Source of the DNA: Garcia nutans
Lineage: Eukaryota > Streptophyta > Magnoliopsida > Malpighiales > Euphorbiaceae
DNA length: 64,000 nt
Direction: 5' to 3'
Assembly: GCA_947685225.1 (NCBI GenBank)
Contig: CANTUV010000009.1
Location: 9,796,001 to 9,860,000 of the forward strand
This document shows, in pieces, positions 23,597 through 36,132 of the stretch (positions are counted from its first letter, which is position 1; each line of letters opens with the position of its first letter). The notes below the pieces were generated by a model, which was not told where the DNA came from, did not search any database, and was given only the letters and a program-made list of their open reading frames with translations. The translations under genes and the position numbers were made by a program.

Positions 23597-26373
23597 ATTT
23601 AAATGGATTATGTTTGAAGAAAATTTCAATTGTAGTAGAATTTATTAAATTATATTGTTAAAGTATACATAATTAAGAATTTGTGAAGGAAAACGAATGG
23701 AAAATGTAATTAAAGGAGGATTGATGTGGAAAAAAAAATACCAATTTTGAGGGAGGAAAGTTTAATATGAAGTCTAATTGGAGTTATCGTAAGTGTATTG
23801 AAATACATTAATTAATTTGTTTATGGATGTATGTGTTTGGATTCATTAGTATTCTTTAAGTGTTGAGTGATTTTTTCTTGATTTAATTGAGTGGAATTAG
23901 TAATGAGTTATTGATTGATCTTAGAAAATATATGTAATTGATGAAAGATAGTTTATAATGTAATTGATGAAAGATAGTTTATAATGTAATTGATGGAAGA
24001 TTAATTTATTAGATGATGAGACTTAGAAGAGAGGAAAACTTGAGGAAAGTATTGATATATGTAAATAAATATTCAATTGAAAGTATAATTAAAGAATAAA
24101 TAAGTGATAATTGTATGTGATTAGCAAAAATTGCGATATTATTGAAAGGATTAAGAAAACTTGAGAATCAAGGCAAGGGAATGGATATGATTATTGACCA
24201 CAAGTGATTCAAAATAGTTTGAAAAAGAAGGATAAAGTAAATTAAAAGAAAGAAGCAAAGGGTTAAATAAGTGATAGTAGTTAAATTTTTGTAAACAAAG
24301 TTTTAATATATAGATTGTATACCTATTGCATACCTGACATCAACACTATTTGGTGATTTAGGATAATTTATAAATTATATATGAAATAGTTTGGAAAGTT
24401 AAAATATATTGATTGTTAATAGTTAAGAGAAAGAAATGATTGTATTTAGAGAAAAACTAGTGAGAACCAAGGTTAATAAGTTGGATTATTATTTGGAATT
24501 GAAGGGAAAATTATTTAAAGATTGAGTTTAGAGTATAATGATATTTAACAAGGAAATGATAAAAGTTTTAGTGGGGAAAAGTATAAATTATGGAATATAT
24601 ATATATATGATACATATAGCTTATATACTAATATACATCCTTGGTATAAAGATGATAATTTGTATGATTCATGTAGTTGGAAAAAGCAAATTAAGTGAAA
24701 ATGAGATATCTATTTAGTAATTTATTGTTACAAGTAAAGTATGAAATTGTGAATTGAAAAGCTTGAATATTTTTAAAAAGTAATTTCATTGACACTTAAA
24801 GTTAATTTGTTATATAATTAAAATTAATTGAAATAAAGATTATTTCATTATATTGTTAAAGTAAAAAGATTAAAACAAAGAAAGAAATGTATCATTAGAA
24901 TTAATATTATAACTGAGATTGTTTAGAATAGTAAATAACTTATCCGATTATACTGGCGATAAACCTAGTTATCGAATTGAATGGCTAGTCAAATGGGTGG
25001 ATGTCTATACTGTTACTGGACACTTTATGTCATTACTGTTTCTTAGCATTTTGTCATTACTAGGCCACTGGCTATACTAGCTAATATATTACTGAGTATT
25101 TAATTGCTATTACTGAACCCATTATTTGAACTTAAGATTTTAAACTTAGTATATGAGGGCAAAAGTGAAAGAATATATATATATATATATATATAACTTA
25201 AAGAAGAATGGAAAGCATGGAAATATTGAAAGTGTTTAACAATTTATATTGAAAAGTGAAATCTACCATGGCTTAAACAAAATCTGGCTGTGTTGAATAT
25301 TATAGAAGTGTTAAATGGAATGATAATGTTCAAATTATTAAATTCATTGATAGTATTCCATGTATTCCCACAATGTTATTTTAAACCAAAATGTTCTTAG
25401 TGTTTTATTGAATCAAAGTATTAAAGTGTTAAACTGAATAAAAATGTTTTATATGTTAAACTGATAAATGAGATTTACTGAAAATACGAAAATGTAATAC
25501 AAACGTTGTTAGATGTTGAATAACAAATTATAAGTGGAAATATAATTTGTAAGTGAGAAATATAATTTTATAAATAAGATTTAAATGATACAACCACAAA
25601 GGGAAGAATTGCAATACTTTAAATACAATGCAGTATAATTATGATTTATTAAATTAAATTGAATTTTGAACCTTTACAGTATTGAAGAAAATTTCATTGA
25701 AAGTATTTGATTTGTTGAATTTTTTTTATTAAATTGAGATTTATTAGTACATTATTGTAACTATTTTCTTTAATATTAAGTGACAAAAATATGTACATAC
25801 AAGCACCACTAAACAATAAGCTTAACGTTTTAGATTTTTCTGACACAGGTAAAATGAATCAGAGCAAAATTAAGAATGGGTGAATAAGGGTTTCAGAGAT
25901 TAGCTGCAGAGCAGATGATGTACTTCATAAATATTGTAAATGTGAATTGTATAAATATTTTATAACCTAATTTGGTTTATTTGAGGATTGTATAAGTTAT
26001 GAACGTGGATGAAGTATTTTTATATATTTTAAGTTTGAGGTTATAAGTTTTAATGAATGATTATTAATTCTAGTAATGTATTATATATTTATATTTATGT
26101 ATTGACAAGTTTGTGCTGTTTAATTTGATTTATGGTTGATATTGAATTTATTAGAGTTTAATTTGGTTGTTGGAAGTTAGAAGTATTTTTTTTGCAGGTT
26201 GTATTAATTGTTGAAATTTTTGGACAGTGATTATTTCAGATGAAACTCTATTAAAATTTTTAGTTTGTTTTAAAGTTTATATAGAATTGGATATTGGACT
26301 GTTATAAAATAATCTAGTGTATTAAGTAATATTTTCTAACAGTTTTTTTAGAGGATTGTCAGGGAATGTTACA

Positions 26374-26490
26374 GATTGCATGTAACATATATAACATATA
26401 ACATATCACATGTAACATAGATAATGATATATATACAATATATTTAACAGATTAAATGTTACATATATGAATATTGAAGACATGTATGTA
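26374..26490. repeat. TAACATATA-type minisatellite, middle block
   Basis: A continuation of the 19610-20003 array on the far side of LTR-5, with units such as GTAACATATATAACATATAACAT. It ends at the TIR element at 26491. Confidence 0.7.
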
Positions 26491-27433
26491 AGGAAAAACC
26501 CATATAAAGACCCATGAACCTTATGTATTTTTATACTTAATCCTTGAACATAAAACATTTGCTACTAATCCCTAAACTATACTAATTATTTAATGTAGGC
26601 CTATTTTTAACAGAAGTAATGTGTGTATAAATCATGCACTAGTAAAATCACATGATTAGTTAAATATATGCCTGATAATCTTTTATGACATTAAAAAAAC
26701 CTAATTTCATAATTAATTAAATTGTGGAGGTTGAAGAAGAAGGGAGAGCATAGGGAAATACACCATAGAGAGGAGACATCGATATCGAAAGTCTTCTCAA
26801 CAAGAAAAAAAAAACGTGAAAATAGAAAAAATGTTGTAAAAGAGGAGCATTTTTTTGAAATTTCAATTTTAATTGGAACTTACCTTTTTATATGTCCAAG
26901 TAATGGCAAATTCAATTTTTATGCATTATTCTTCATGTGAAATTATATCTTTTTCTTGTAAAATTAATTATAGTAACTGGGTTGGATTTATTTCATGAAT
27001 AAAGAAGTAGTTTGTGAAATTATATTGGATAAGATGAATTTTTGTGTTTGAGAAGTTATATATGGAAATCCAGCAAAATATCTTTTTTAATTGTTCCTCC
27101 CCTTCTCTTTATTTCATAAACTCTAACTATTCTTCCCCAAATATATATATATATATATATATACCATTACAAATTTCAATTTCTTTTCTTTTCTTTTGCT
27201 TTTTAATCTACAATTAATGCCTCACTAATAAAAATACTATTTTGACACATGGCATATCAATATAATACTTATATGAATATTTTGAAATAGTCCACCACTC
27301 TCAGTTACGTGTTCCGTTAAAAATGGATTTACATTGTCTGTGTCGTTTAAGGGGTTAATAGTCACGTTTTCAGTTTAGGGGTTAAGTATAAAAAACAAAT
27401 AAAATTAAAAAGCTTTTATATGGATTTTTTCCT
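26491..27433. mobile_element. Non-autonomous Mutator-like TIR element (943 bp)
   Basis: The two ends are inverted repeats over about 90 bp with gaps: the left end reads AGGAAAAACCCATATAAA, then TTTTTATACTTAATCC and CCCTAAACT; the right end, read on the minus strand, gives AGGAAAAAATCCATATAAA, then TTTTTATACTTAACCCCTAAACT. Such long TIRs rich in CTTAACCCCTAAACT are common in plant Mutator-like elements. No transposase is encoded; the 72-codon frame at 26722-26940 has no recognisable features. A clear 9-bp target duplication is not seen (both flanks contain TATGTA). It is inserted in the minisatellite array. Confidence 0.68.
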
Positions 27434-27785
27434 ATATGTAATGTACTTAACATGTTATAAGTTATATGTATAACATATAACAAATTATATATTACATATA
27501 TGATAACATATATAATATATAACAAATTATGTAATATATATAAGATATAATAGATTATATGTAACATACATTATGACATATATAATAGATAACATATTAT
27601 AATGTCATACATGTTACTATTTTATATTGTTTTATAAGTTATATATGCAATTTTATATTGTTTTACATGTTTTACATATTGTTTTATATATTATATATAC
27701 AATTTTATATGTTTTATATATTATAGATGCTGTTATATGAGTTTTATATATTTTATATTGTTTTATATGTAATATATGTTGTTTA

Positions 27786-27818
<33 letters not shown>

Positions 27819-27890
27819 GATATATATATTATATGTTATTTTATATGCTTTTATATAAGTTTTATATGAAATATATAGAACACATAAAAC
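27434..27890. repeat. TAACATATA-type minisatellite, right block
   Basis: Units such as ATAACATATAACAAATTAT pass into TTTTATATGTTTTATATATTATAT units and include a (TTA)n run near 27788-27818. This is the third part of the array split by LTR-5 and the TIR element. Confidence 0.7.
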
Positions 27891-28807
27891 TTATTAAAGA
27901 ATGACAATTTATATTACTGTTGACAATTTATATTACTGTTTCTATATTTTTATAATTAAGTTGTGCTATTTTTATTCATCTGAAAATCTTTTAAAACCAT
28001 TGTTTTATTGTAAGTAACTTTTGTTTTTTTAGTTAGTAAACAAGCTAGAAAAACCTGCCCCATGTTGCGAGAGGTAAATTTTTTATATGATAAATTTTAT
28101 TTTTATTATTTTATATTTTTTTATAATTTAAATTACAAAAATATATGTATCAATGTTAAATTAAATAGAAAATATATACTTAATACACTAAATAAAGCAA
28201 GAGAATTAATTTAATATATAATTACAAAAAATTAAATATAGGATAAAATAATTATTCTTAACAATTATAAATAATAAATATTTTAATACAAAACTTTAAT
28301 AAAATTTAAAAAATAAAAAAATATATTAAATACAATTGTCAAAAGTATGTAAAAAATAAAAATATATTGATAAATTATTTTTAATATTATCTAATATAAT
28401 ATTATATAATATTAATAAATATTAATAATAAAAAATTAATACATCATTCAATTATTTAGCTAAAAATTATTAATTTTAGTGTAGATTTTTCTATTTTATT
28501 TATATTTCTATATTTTTATTATTTTTCTATTTTATATATTATTTATTATATATACTAAAAGTTAATGACTATATTAGCCCATTTAAAAAATAAAATTATA
28601 TTATATAACTATATTAAATTTACTATTACATTAATTTTATATAAAAAGCAAGTCAATATATATACAAAAGGGCACAAAGAAATAAACTTTTTAATTTTTT
28701 AGTGAAAAAATTAGAAATTTATTTAAAAAATATATGAATAAAAATAAATATAAAGTGATAGAAAAATAAATATATTAATTTAAATTAAGTTAGTATAATA
28801 AAAATAT

Positions 28808-29035
28808 CTTTAATTAGGTAAAAATATATCAAAAATAAAATTAAATCATATAAAACTTTAAATCTAATTATAATTAATAATATGATAATTTTAAATTATT
28901 TTTAAGATAATTAAATTTATATTATCAATATAACAATTAAAATAAAATAATAATAATAAATATTTAAAATTCATCATTTTAAAAATTATGACTCATAATG
29001 TCTACTAAGAATAAAAATAAAAATAAAAAAGGTGA
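28808..29035 (+). repeat. Dispersed AT-rich repeat, copy A
   Basis: Shares a long diverged match with 36607-36835 in the same orientation, including AAACTTTAAAT, TATAATTAATAA, TTTTAAATTATTTTTAAGAT and AATTAAATT blocks followed by TCTACTAA. The two copies flank the FTSH gene. Confidence 0.65.
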
Positions 29036-29099
29036 AAAACATAATTAAATAAAATTTATTTGATTGTTTTATTTTTAGTTAATAAAATAATAAATTTTT

Positions 29100-29162
29100 A
29101 ACTAAAACTATTAATATAATATATATATAATAATATATCTTTATATATTAATAGTTTCAGTT
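29100..29162. repeat. 19-bp inverted repeat (hairpin)
   Basis: The left arm AACTAAAACTATTAATATA pairs with TATATTAATAGTTTCAGTT (18 of 19) around a 25-base TA-rich loop. It could be a tiny MITE derivative. Confidence 0.6.
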
Positions 29163-29455
29163 AAAATATTTATGATAATGTACTAAATATATGAGATTTG
29201 ATCTTTATGTATTAATATTTTAAATTATTAAATTTGATAATCCTAAATATTAATAATTTGTTAAATACATTACTTTTATCTTTATAAATTAAGAATTTAA
29301 TTTAAAAATATTATTAATAATTTATTAAATATATGTTCTTTTATATTCAAATATTAGTAATTATTTTACTAAATACAATAAATATTATTTTTTTCACATT
29401 ATGTATATATGTATTTTGTGGCACTATATATATAATGCTTTCATTTTCTTTGACT

Positions 29456-29479
<24 letters not shown>

Positions 29480-29487
<8 letters not shown>

Positions 29488-30240
29488 ATTTATGAATGTC
29501 AAATATCATATATTTTATTAATTAATTTTTTAAAATTTTTAAAATATAAATTAATTATTATTATTATAAATAAATTATTTAATTTATAATTAATTTATTA
29601 TAAATATTAAGAGTTTTATATTTTTAACTTTTAATTTTCTAAAAAATATAAATACATTATTAAATTTAATGTGTAATTAATTTATAGAAGATTAAAATTC
29701 TATAATTTATTAATTATTAAATTTAAAATTAAAAATATTAAAATTAATTAAAAATTAATTAAAAAAGAAAAATTATGTGAGTTAGCTTTTTTAAAATTTG
29801 ATGATATGTTTGTTTGGGTATGTGTGTGTGTATATATACATTAGGAATGTCAAAAATTATATATTTTATTATTTAATTTTTTAAATTTCTAAAATATATA
29901 AATTAATTATCATTATAAATAAATTGTTTAATATATAATAAATTTATTATAAAATTTAAGAATTATATATTTTTTAACCTTTAAAATTTCTAAAATATAA
30001 TATTAAATTATATTAATTTGTAATTAATTTATATTTTATAAAAAGTCATATTTTATTATTTAATTTTTTAATTTCTAAAAATATATAAATTACTCATTAT
30101 TATAAATAAATCAATTAATTTATTAGGAATGATAAGTCATATATTTTTTAATTTTTTTAAAAAATATATAAATTAATTAATAATATTTAATTATATTAAT
30201 ATGTAATTAATTTATAAAAAAATAAGTCACAAATATAATT
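29480..30240 (+). repeat. Degenerate tandem repeat of AT-rich units
   Basis: Blocks starting with TGTCAAA..ATATATTTTATTA and continuing TTTTTTAAATTTCTAAAATATATAAATTAATTA, then an ATAAATAAATT segment, recur near 29500, 29850, 30040 and 30135. Units are about 100-190 bp with heavy drift and have TA microsatellites at unit edges. Confidence 0.55.
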
Positions 30241-30412
30241 TATTTAATTAATATTATAAAATTATAATAATATATAATTATTTAATAAAAGATTAATAGT
30301 TACAAATATAATAAATTTTAAATTTTATATAATTTATTAAAATTAATTAAAAAATAAAAAATTAAATAATATTATTTTAAAAAATTAATAATGTCATTTT
30401 TTTAATAATGTC

Positions 30413-30413
<1 letters not shown>

Positions 30414-30448
<35 letters not shown>
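30414..30448. repeat. (TA)n microsatellite
   Basis: About 17 uninterrupted TA units marking the end of the AT desert. Ordinary-complexity DNA begins at 30449. Confidence 0.9.
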
Positions 30449-30452
<4 letters not shown>

Positions 30453-30779
30453 GCGCGTAATGTCTAATAAGTGATTTACTAGTAGAACTTTTAACCGCGA
30501 TTGAAGTTAAAACATGATTAATAGTAGGGATCTAATAGAATAGAGAAATTTTAAATAAATTTTATTTTTTATTTAAAGATTTTAGCTATTTCACAAGAGT
30601 CAACGGACACTTATAAACTCCTAGTCCTAGTTAATAAAAAAATATAATTATAGTATTGGGGTAAAAGAATTAAATTATATTTTTCATAAACATATTTTAA
30701 TTATCATATTTTTCTAAATAAAAGTACATAGTAATTTTATGAACTAAAAGTGATAATATAAAAATAAAGCAAATGAAAA

Positions 30780-31009
30780 TTCTTCTTTTTATGAGAATTA
30801 TTATTAATTCAGTACAAAAAGGATACCATAATCAACTTCAAGGATAAAAAGAAGGATCAGAAATGAAAAAGAAGTATCAATGTATCACTTCCCTAACAAT
30901 AACCTTAAATTGTGGATTTCAAAAATAATGTACAATATTAATTACACATGATAAGATTAATTACCAATTGAATATTTAACCTTGTAGGTGTATTATCAAT
31001 ATATGCTAA
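30780..31009 (-). other. Probable 3' UTR of the FTSH gene
   Basis: This follows the TAG stop at 31010-31012 on the minus strand. It is less AT-extreme than the desert beyond it and contains AATAAT-like sequences near 30795-30815 that could act as polyadenylation signals. The end point is a guess. Confidence 0.4.
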
Positions 31010-34000
31010 CTACACAGTCACTGGAGACGGTACTGAAGGAGGCACCCGATTTTCAGCAGGAATCTCAACAAATTCTGACAATATTGCTCGGAACTCATCA
31101 CCAGTCATTGTTTCCTTCTCGAGTAGAACTTCCACAGTCTTGTCAATGGCTTCACGGTTGTTCCTTATATGGCTTAGTGCAATTTCATATGCATTATCTG
31201 ATATCCTCTTTACAGCAGCGTCAATGTCTTCTGCTAGCTTTTCTGACATAGAATTCCTTGCCATCATTCTCATAATGACATCGGCACTTTGGGCTGAGGA
31301 GTCCATAAGAGACCATGGACCAATTTCAGACATTCCAAATGTTGTTACCATCTGTCACACAACAAAATCTCCTCAGTTTCATTATATTTTCTTGCATAAC
31401 ACCAATACTAAATAAATCACCCAAAGAAAGGACATAGCAACAATAAACCAAACAAAATTTGGGGACCAATGAAATGTTTGACCAAATTTCAGTGTGAAAA
31501 TCTTATTAAAACAACAACAATAAAACCTTAATCCCAAGTTAATTGAAATCAGCTACATAAATTTTTTTTTTTCACTCGGTTCGATTTAAAACAACTTATA
31601 ATAAATATAATCATTTTGGATCACTTTTGTACAAGTTAGTTTAGATCTATCTTTACCTCTCCTAACTACATCTACTAGATATAATTCACTTTCAAAAAGT
31701 ACATTATAAAAACTGAAAAAATGTAAGAAGGAGAGTCATAGTGTAAGTTCATAAGCAGTAGTTTGGTCCACTAAAATTGTCAATATTATAGTACTTTTAG
31801 CTAAACGGAAGCTCCAGAAAAAGCTGGGAGGTGGAAGCCATAGCTAGTAGTAATATAACACAGTTCTCCTTCAAATCTTGAACCAAATTGCTTTCACTCT
31901 TCAGTTTTCAATCCTTCATAGCCTCCTTGCCAACCTGGTTTCCTAGTCAGATTTACAATTACATTTGTTGATCAGCTCGTAGTCATCTTTAGCCTATACC
32001 ACTGTTCCTCTTCACCTAGTTTTAAAGAATCTCTTATGTTTCTTCATGATACTCAAGTTTTTGCTGCTATCTTTTGTTTTGTCGCTCTTGACACTTGGCA
32101 TTGTCACAGATTTGCCTACTGGTTTTGGTGCTTATTGGAAACAAAATTTTTATTCATCCAGAAACGAATTAACACAGAAAGATAGGTCCACAAAAGAAAA
32201 ACCATTAGAAATGGCTAACACAAGATGATTTATACCTGCTTTGCCAAGCCAGTGATCTGCTGCAAATCACCAGCTGCACCTGTAGTCACCTCAGGCTCAC
32301 CAAAGATCACTTCCTCGGCAGCTCTGCCACCAAGTCCACCAACTATTCTTGCAAAAAGTTGCTGTTTGGAGATCAGGGTAGGGTCATCTCCAGGAATAAA
32401 CCAGGTAAGACCTCGTGCCTGACCACGTGGAATTAGAGTAACTTTCTGAACTGGATCATGCCCTGGAGTCAACGTTCTGGAAGAAAAGATGAGAAAGAGC
32501 ATCATTGAATTCCTTTTTCAATAAAGAGGATAACTAAATAGGGAAAACAAATAAATCAAAAAGAAATAATGCAGGGAACTGGTAGAATGGAGGAAAAGAA
32601 TAGCTTATTTCATTTATATTGAGGTTAAGGTTTTACGGAGTTAAGTTTAAGGCTGCAAGGATTTATAAGTTCTTTTCCTTTCCTAGAATTGGTTCTCTAA
32701 GATTTGACTTTCTAAAGCTCATTGATTTCCTAGCTGAATTAGCAATCTTGTCAAAGCATTAAATTAAAAAATAATTTACGATCAGAATTTGCTCCTGGGC
32801 ATATTTAGTAGAATATTAACCTAACCTACTCCATAGCAGGAAACTAAAGAAGAACAAAAAGGATAGGAAATTCATAAGAGATTTTTCAAAAAGACACTTA
32901 CCCACAAATTGCATGGCCGACCTCATGATATGCAACAAGACTTTTGCTCTTTCCATCTGTCATAACTGTACCTTCCATTCCAGCAACTATCCTGTCAATT
33001 GAATCATCAATCTCTTTAGATGAAATGGCAGTCTTCCCACGTCGACCAGCCAATATAGCAGCCTCGTTTAAGAGGTTTGCAAGATCAGCTCCACTGAAAC
33101 CGGGTGTTCTCATGGCTATTACATCAAGGGATACATCTGCATCAAATTTCTTATTGCCAGCATGAACCTTCAATATCTCTGTTCTTCCTCTAATATCTGG
33201 AACATCGACAGTCACCTACAACAATGTTCTAGGATGAATACTAGTTTCATCAGGAAAAAAAAAAAGAGAGCGATAAACTATATTCTTACCTGTCTGTCAA
33301 ACCGCCCTGGCCTCAACAAGGCAGAGTCCAGAATGTCTGCCCTATTTGTTGCTGCAATAACGATGATGCCAGTGTTACCCTCAAAGCCATCCATTTCTGT
33401 CAAAAGCTGGTTAAGGGTCTGTTCTCTTTCATCATTTCCTCCACCAATGCCAGTACCTCTTTGCCTTCCAACAGCATCAATTTCATCCACAAATACAATG
33501 CAGGGAGCATTTTCTTTGGCCTTCTTGAAGAGATCACGAACTCTAGAGGCACCAACACCAACAAACATCTCAACAAATTCAGAACCTGATATGGAGAAAA
33601 ATGGAACACCAGCTTCACCAGCAATGGCCTTGGCTAGAAGGGTTTTCCCAGTTCCAGGAGGACCAATGAGAAGGACACCTTTCGGAATGCGGGCACCAAC
33701 TGCAGTGAATCTCTCTGGCTTCTTGAGAAACTCAACGACCTCCATGAAATCCTGCTTTGCTTCATCAACTCCAGCAACATCATCAAATGTCACGCCAGTG
33801 TTTGGCTCCATTTGGAACTTAGCCTTGGATTGACCAAAAGCCAAGGGAAAACCAGGCCCACCGGGACCACCCATTCCTCCAGATGAACGTCGAGAGAGCA
33901 GAAACAGACCCCCAATTAAGATTAAAGGGAAAGCCAGATTTCCAATCAAATTGAATAACAGGGAACCCGAGTCTTCTTGAGCATTATGTGCTGCAAAGTC

Positions 34001-34507
34001 AATGTTTTTCTCTCTTAACTTTTGCAGAAGCTCTTGGCTGAGCCCCGGAAGTTGCACACGAACTCGTTGTACCCTGTTTCCTAATTCAGGAGAAACAGCC
34101 TCTACAATAGCAATGGTTCCATTCTCAAACAAATCAACCTTTCTCACCCTGTCCTTATCCAAGTATTCCAAAAACCTTGAGTAAGACATCCTGGAGGAAG
34201 AAACTCCTTGGTCATCAGCATACGCCTTCCCACTTCCAAGTAAAATGGGTGCAACAACTCCCACATTCCCAAACAACTGCTTTAGAAAGCCTCTTCTTCC
34301 TTCATGCATTAGAAGAGCTCTTCCGCCATCATGATGCCTCTGTTCCAAAGATGCTTTTATGAGAACTGCTTTAGATGTCTTGCCTACTGATTGCAATCTT
34401 GACGGAAGGAAAAGATGCCTGCCATAGACCTCTTTATTCAAAATTTGTTTAATATCATGGGTGGATAAACCATTATTCCCTACAATACAAGCTGATGATG
34501 CCTCCAT
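31010..34507 (-). CDS. FTSH2: Chloroplast thylakoid FtsH metalloprotease, type B (FTSH2/FTSH8 group)
   Basis: Four coding exons join in frame: 34507-33290, 33215-32902, 32476-32236, 31351-31010, with GT-AG introns, giving 704 residues. Residues 1-70 are a stroma-targeting peptide. RRGFLK at 71-76, a hydrophobic stretch and AYA-D near 95-98 form a twin-arginine lumen signal, as known for FtsH2. One membrane segment lies at about 184-204. The AAA domain has Walker A GPPGTGKT (282-289), Walker B FVDEID (339-344) and the SRH arginines near R399 and R402. The M41 zinc site is HEVGH (503-507) with Asp581 as probable third ligand. The family forms hetero-hexamers with type A subunits and degrades damaged photosystem II D1. 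All catalytic residues are present and the length is normal. The Met at 34507 is chosen because an upstream in-frame Met precedes a splice acceptor. FTSH2 versus FTSH8 cannot be decided here. Confidence 0.96.
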
Positions 34508-35887
34508 CTGGCAAAAGGAGAAAGGACATAGCATTTTGATGAGCATTTGTATAAAAAATGCATAGAATAATATTGTAACAGTCAGCTCACAAGTATTGTT
34601 TTTAATTTTTCTACAGAGGTTCTATGCAGAGAATGTACTTTTTAAATACTTAGTTCATTACAGAAACAAGCATTTTCTCATTTGGCAAGAAAATCTTCAA
34701 TTTAAGCATAAATTGGAGTGACAACACGATCCACAGTTGGGAGTAAAATACAATGAAATTATCTCAGTAATAATGTGCAAATGCAAAACAAATTCTTCAG
34801 ACCTTTTCTTTTGGTCCATACATTGCACTTTCAGTTGGAAGTTTCAACTAAGCAAATTGTATCAAGATTACTTATAAAAGAAGACGTTGCATCATGAGTT
34901 TCTAAGTCCAACAAAAAAATAACTCCATTAATAGGAAAATCTTCATTGCTAATGTTCACGATTTCCATTATAAAGTTTGAATCATACAGTTGCTTTTGAT
35001 TAGACTACAACATTCAATCTGCAAAAATAAAGCATCTTTTTACAAATTTATACATTTCAGATTACCTATGAGATACATCACCTGCGAGAGGGTATGGAGC
35101 CAGGTAAACATTATACAGGTGTAAAATTAATAGGTCATATATCTATGAAATAGTTTTTCTTTTCACGTAATCCTATTTTTTTCTAAACCAATAGTTGGAT
35201 TCATCTGTTATGCAAATCAATTTTTAGTTGGATTCAAGCATTCCATCAATTTACTTCTTTAGATTGAATCCTCTCTCACATTGTTAACTAAGAAAAATTG
35301 TTTATAGTCATGGGTGACAGAGTCTCAGCACCCAAAATTCATAATTGAAATCCAAGTTAAAAGTTTTAAATAAGTATTACTAATTTTTAGTTTCAGACTC
35401 TTTAATTACAAGGTGGCTCCAGAAAACGATAATGATCATACCACGTATCAATTATTCAATCCATTGTTCAAACCCTAGAAGCAGACTCTTTAACAAGGAG
35501 CTGGTCAGTAACTCAGCGTTGGAGGGAACGCTTGTCAGTGCAAGAGAGATTAGAGATAAAACCTTGACATCCCTTACAATTTATAGAGTTTCCGATGTAC
35601 CCAATATATTTATTCATTAAACAGATAATATCAATTAAAATGGATACATTATCCATAGTTTAGCAATTGAATCCAAATTTTGAAATGGTAAACTCTTTAA
35701 CAACAATAAGAACAAAACAATAAAGTATTCAAAGAAAACATATGTATAAATAAAATGCAAGAAATGATTTCGGGTGAAGAAAAAAAGGATTACCCGTTTC
35801 ACTTTTGCATGAGTAGAATTCAAAATTGAATTCAAAGAAAGTGAATAATTTGAATAAACATAGTGTCAGAGAGCGCGAGCAGTATAC
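34508..35887 (-). other. Probable 5'-UTR intron of the FTSH gene
   Basis: On the minus strand a pyrimidine tract and CAG acceptor (TTTCTCCTTTTGCCAG) end immediately before the start ATG. A donor-like AAG/GTATAC lies at 35888/35887, downstream of a CT-rich, slightly GC-richer segment typical of a leader. The interval is T-rich in minus sense, as plant introns are, and has no coding similarity. It also explains why no in-frame coding exon is found upstream. Confidence 0.6.
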
Positions 35888-36132
35888 CTTGAGACGATGG
35901 ATTGTTAGAATGGTATGTTAGATAGTAGTGAGAGCGTAGTTTGGCGCTCTGAATTCTGAAATCTGATTCTGAATATCGGAAAGAGAAGGGCGCGGAGTTA
36001 TTGAAGGCAGTGGATGTGGTTTAGGAACTGCGTACGTGGCGCTTTTGCAGCGACGGGTTGATATTTTCTCTTCTTTTTCTGGCTCACTCGTGGTAATTAA
36101 GCACTCCACGTAGTATATATATATATATATAT
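35888..36132 (-). promoter_or_regulatory. Probable FTSH promoter and first non-coding exon
   Basis: A TATATATA run at 36113-36132 is followed (minus sense) by an ACGT-core element (CTACGTGGAG, 36103-36112), then a CT-rich leader with a second ACGT element, GCCACGTACG, at about 36031-36040, and the donor at 35888. G-box-like ACGT cores fit a light-responsive plastid gene, but this is positional inference. Confidence 0.5.

Larger units (their letters stand above)
20004..26373 (+). mobile_element. Solo LTR-5, plus orientation, interrupted by LTR-4
   Basis: It starts TGTAATGTTTAAAAATTTTAA (aligning with the LTR-1 start TGTAATGGTC) and ends GGGAATGTTACA. The flanking 5-mers are GATTA (19999-20003) and GATTG (26374-26378), an imperfect but plausible target duplication. 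A leader rich in TTCTTC lies near 20430-20510 and a splice-donor-like AGAGGTTAGTG near 20640. The CTAAAC/GCTTAA stem-loop is at 25803-25827. No PBS follows, so it is a solo LTR. Without LTR-4 it is about 4.0 kb, longer than LTR-1 of the same subfamily, so further unseen insertions are possible. Confidence 0.72.
27891..30460. other. Extremely AT-rich desert
   Basis: Nearly all A and T, without a coding frame or RNA gene that I can support. It contains the separate repeats listed at 28808, 29100, 29480 and 30414. Confidence 0.75.

Noticed and set aside
33162..33833. 223-codon plus-strand frame opposite the FTSH gene
   Set aside because: Shadow of the conserved FTSH coding exon on the other strand; the minus frame carries all known motifs.
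34508..34546. Upstream in-frame Met for the FTSH protein
   Set aside because: It lies on the intron side of a strong splice acceptor, and the ATG at 34507 opens with a sequence typical of the family's transit peptide.
35432..35620. 62-codon plus-strand frame in the 5' intron of FTSH
   Set aside because: Short, no recognisable domain, no promoter or splice support.
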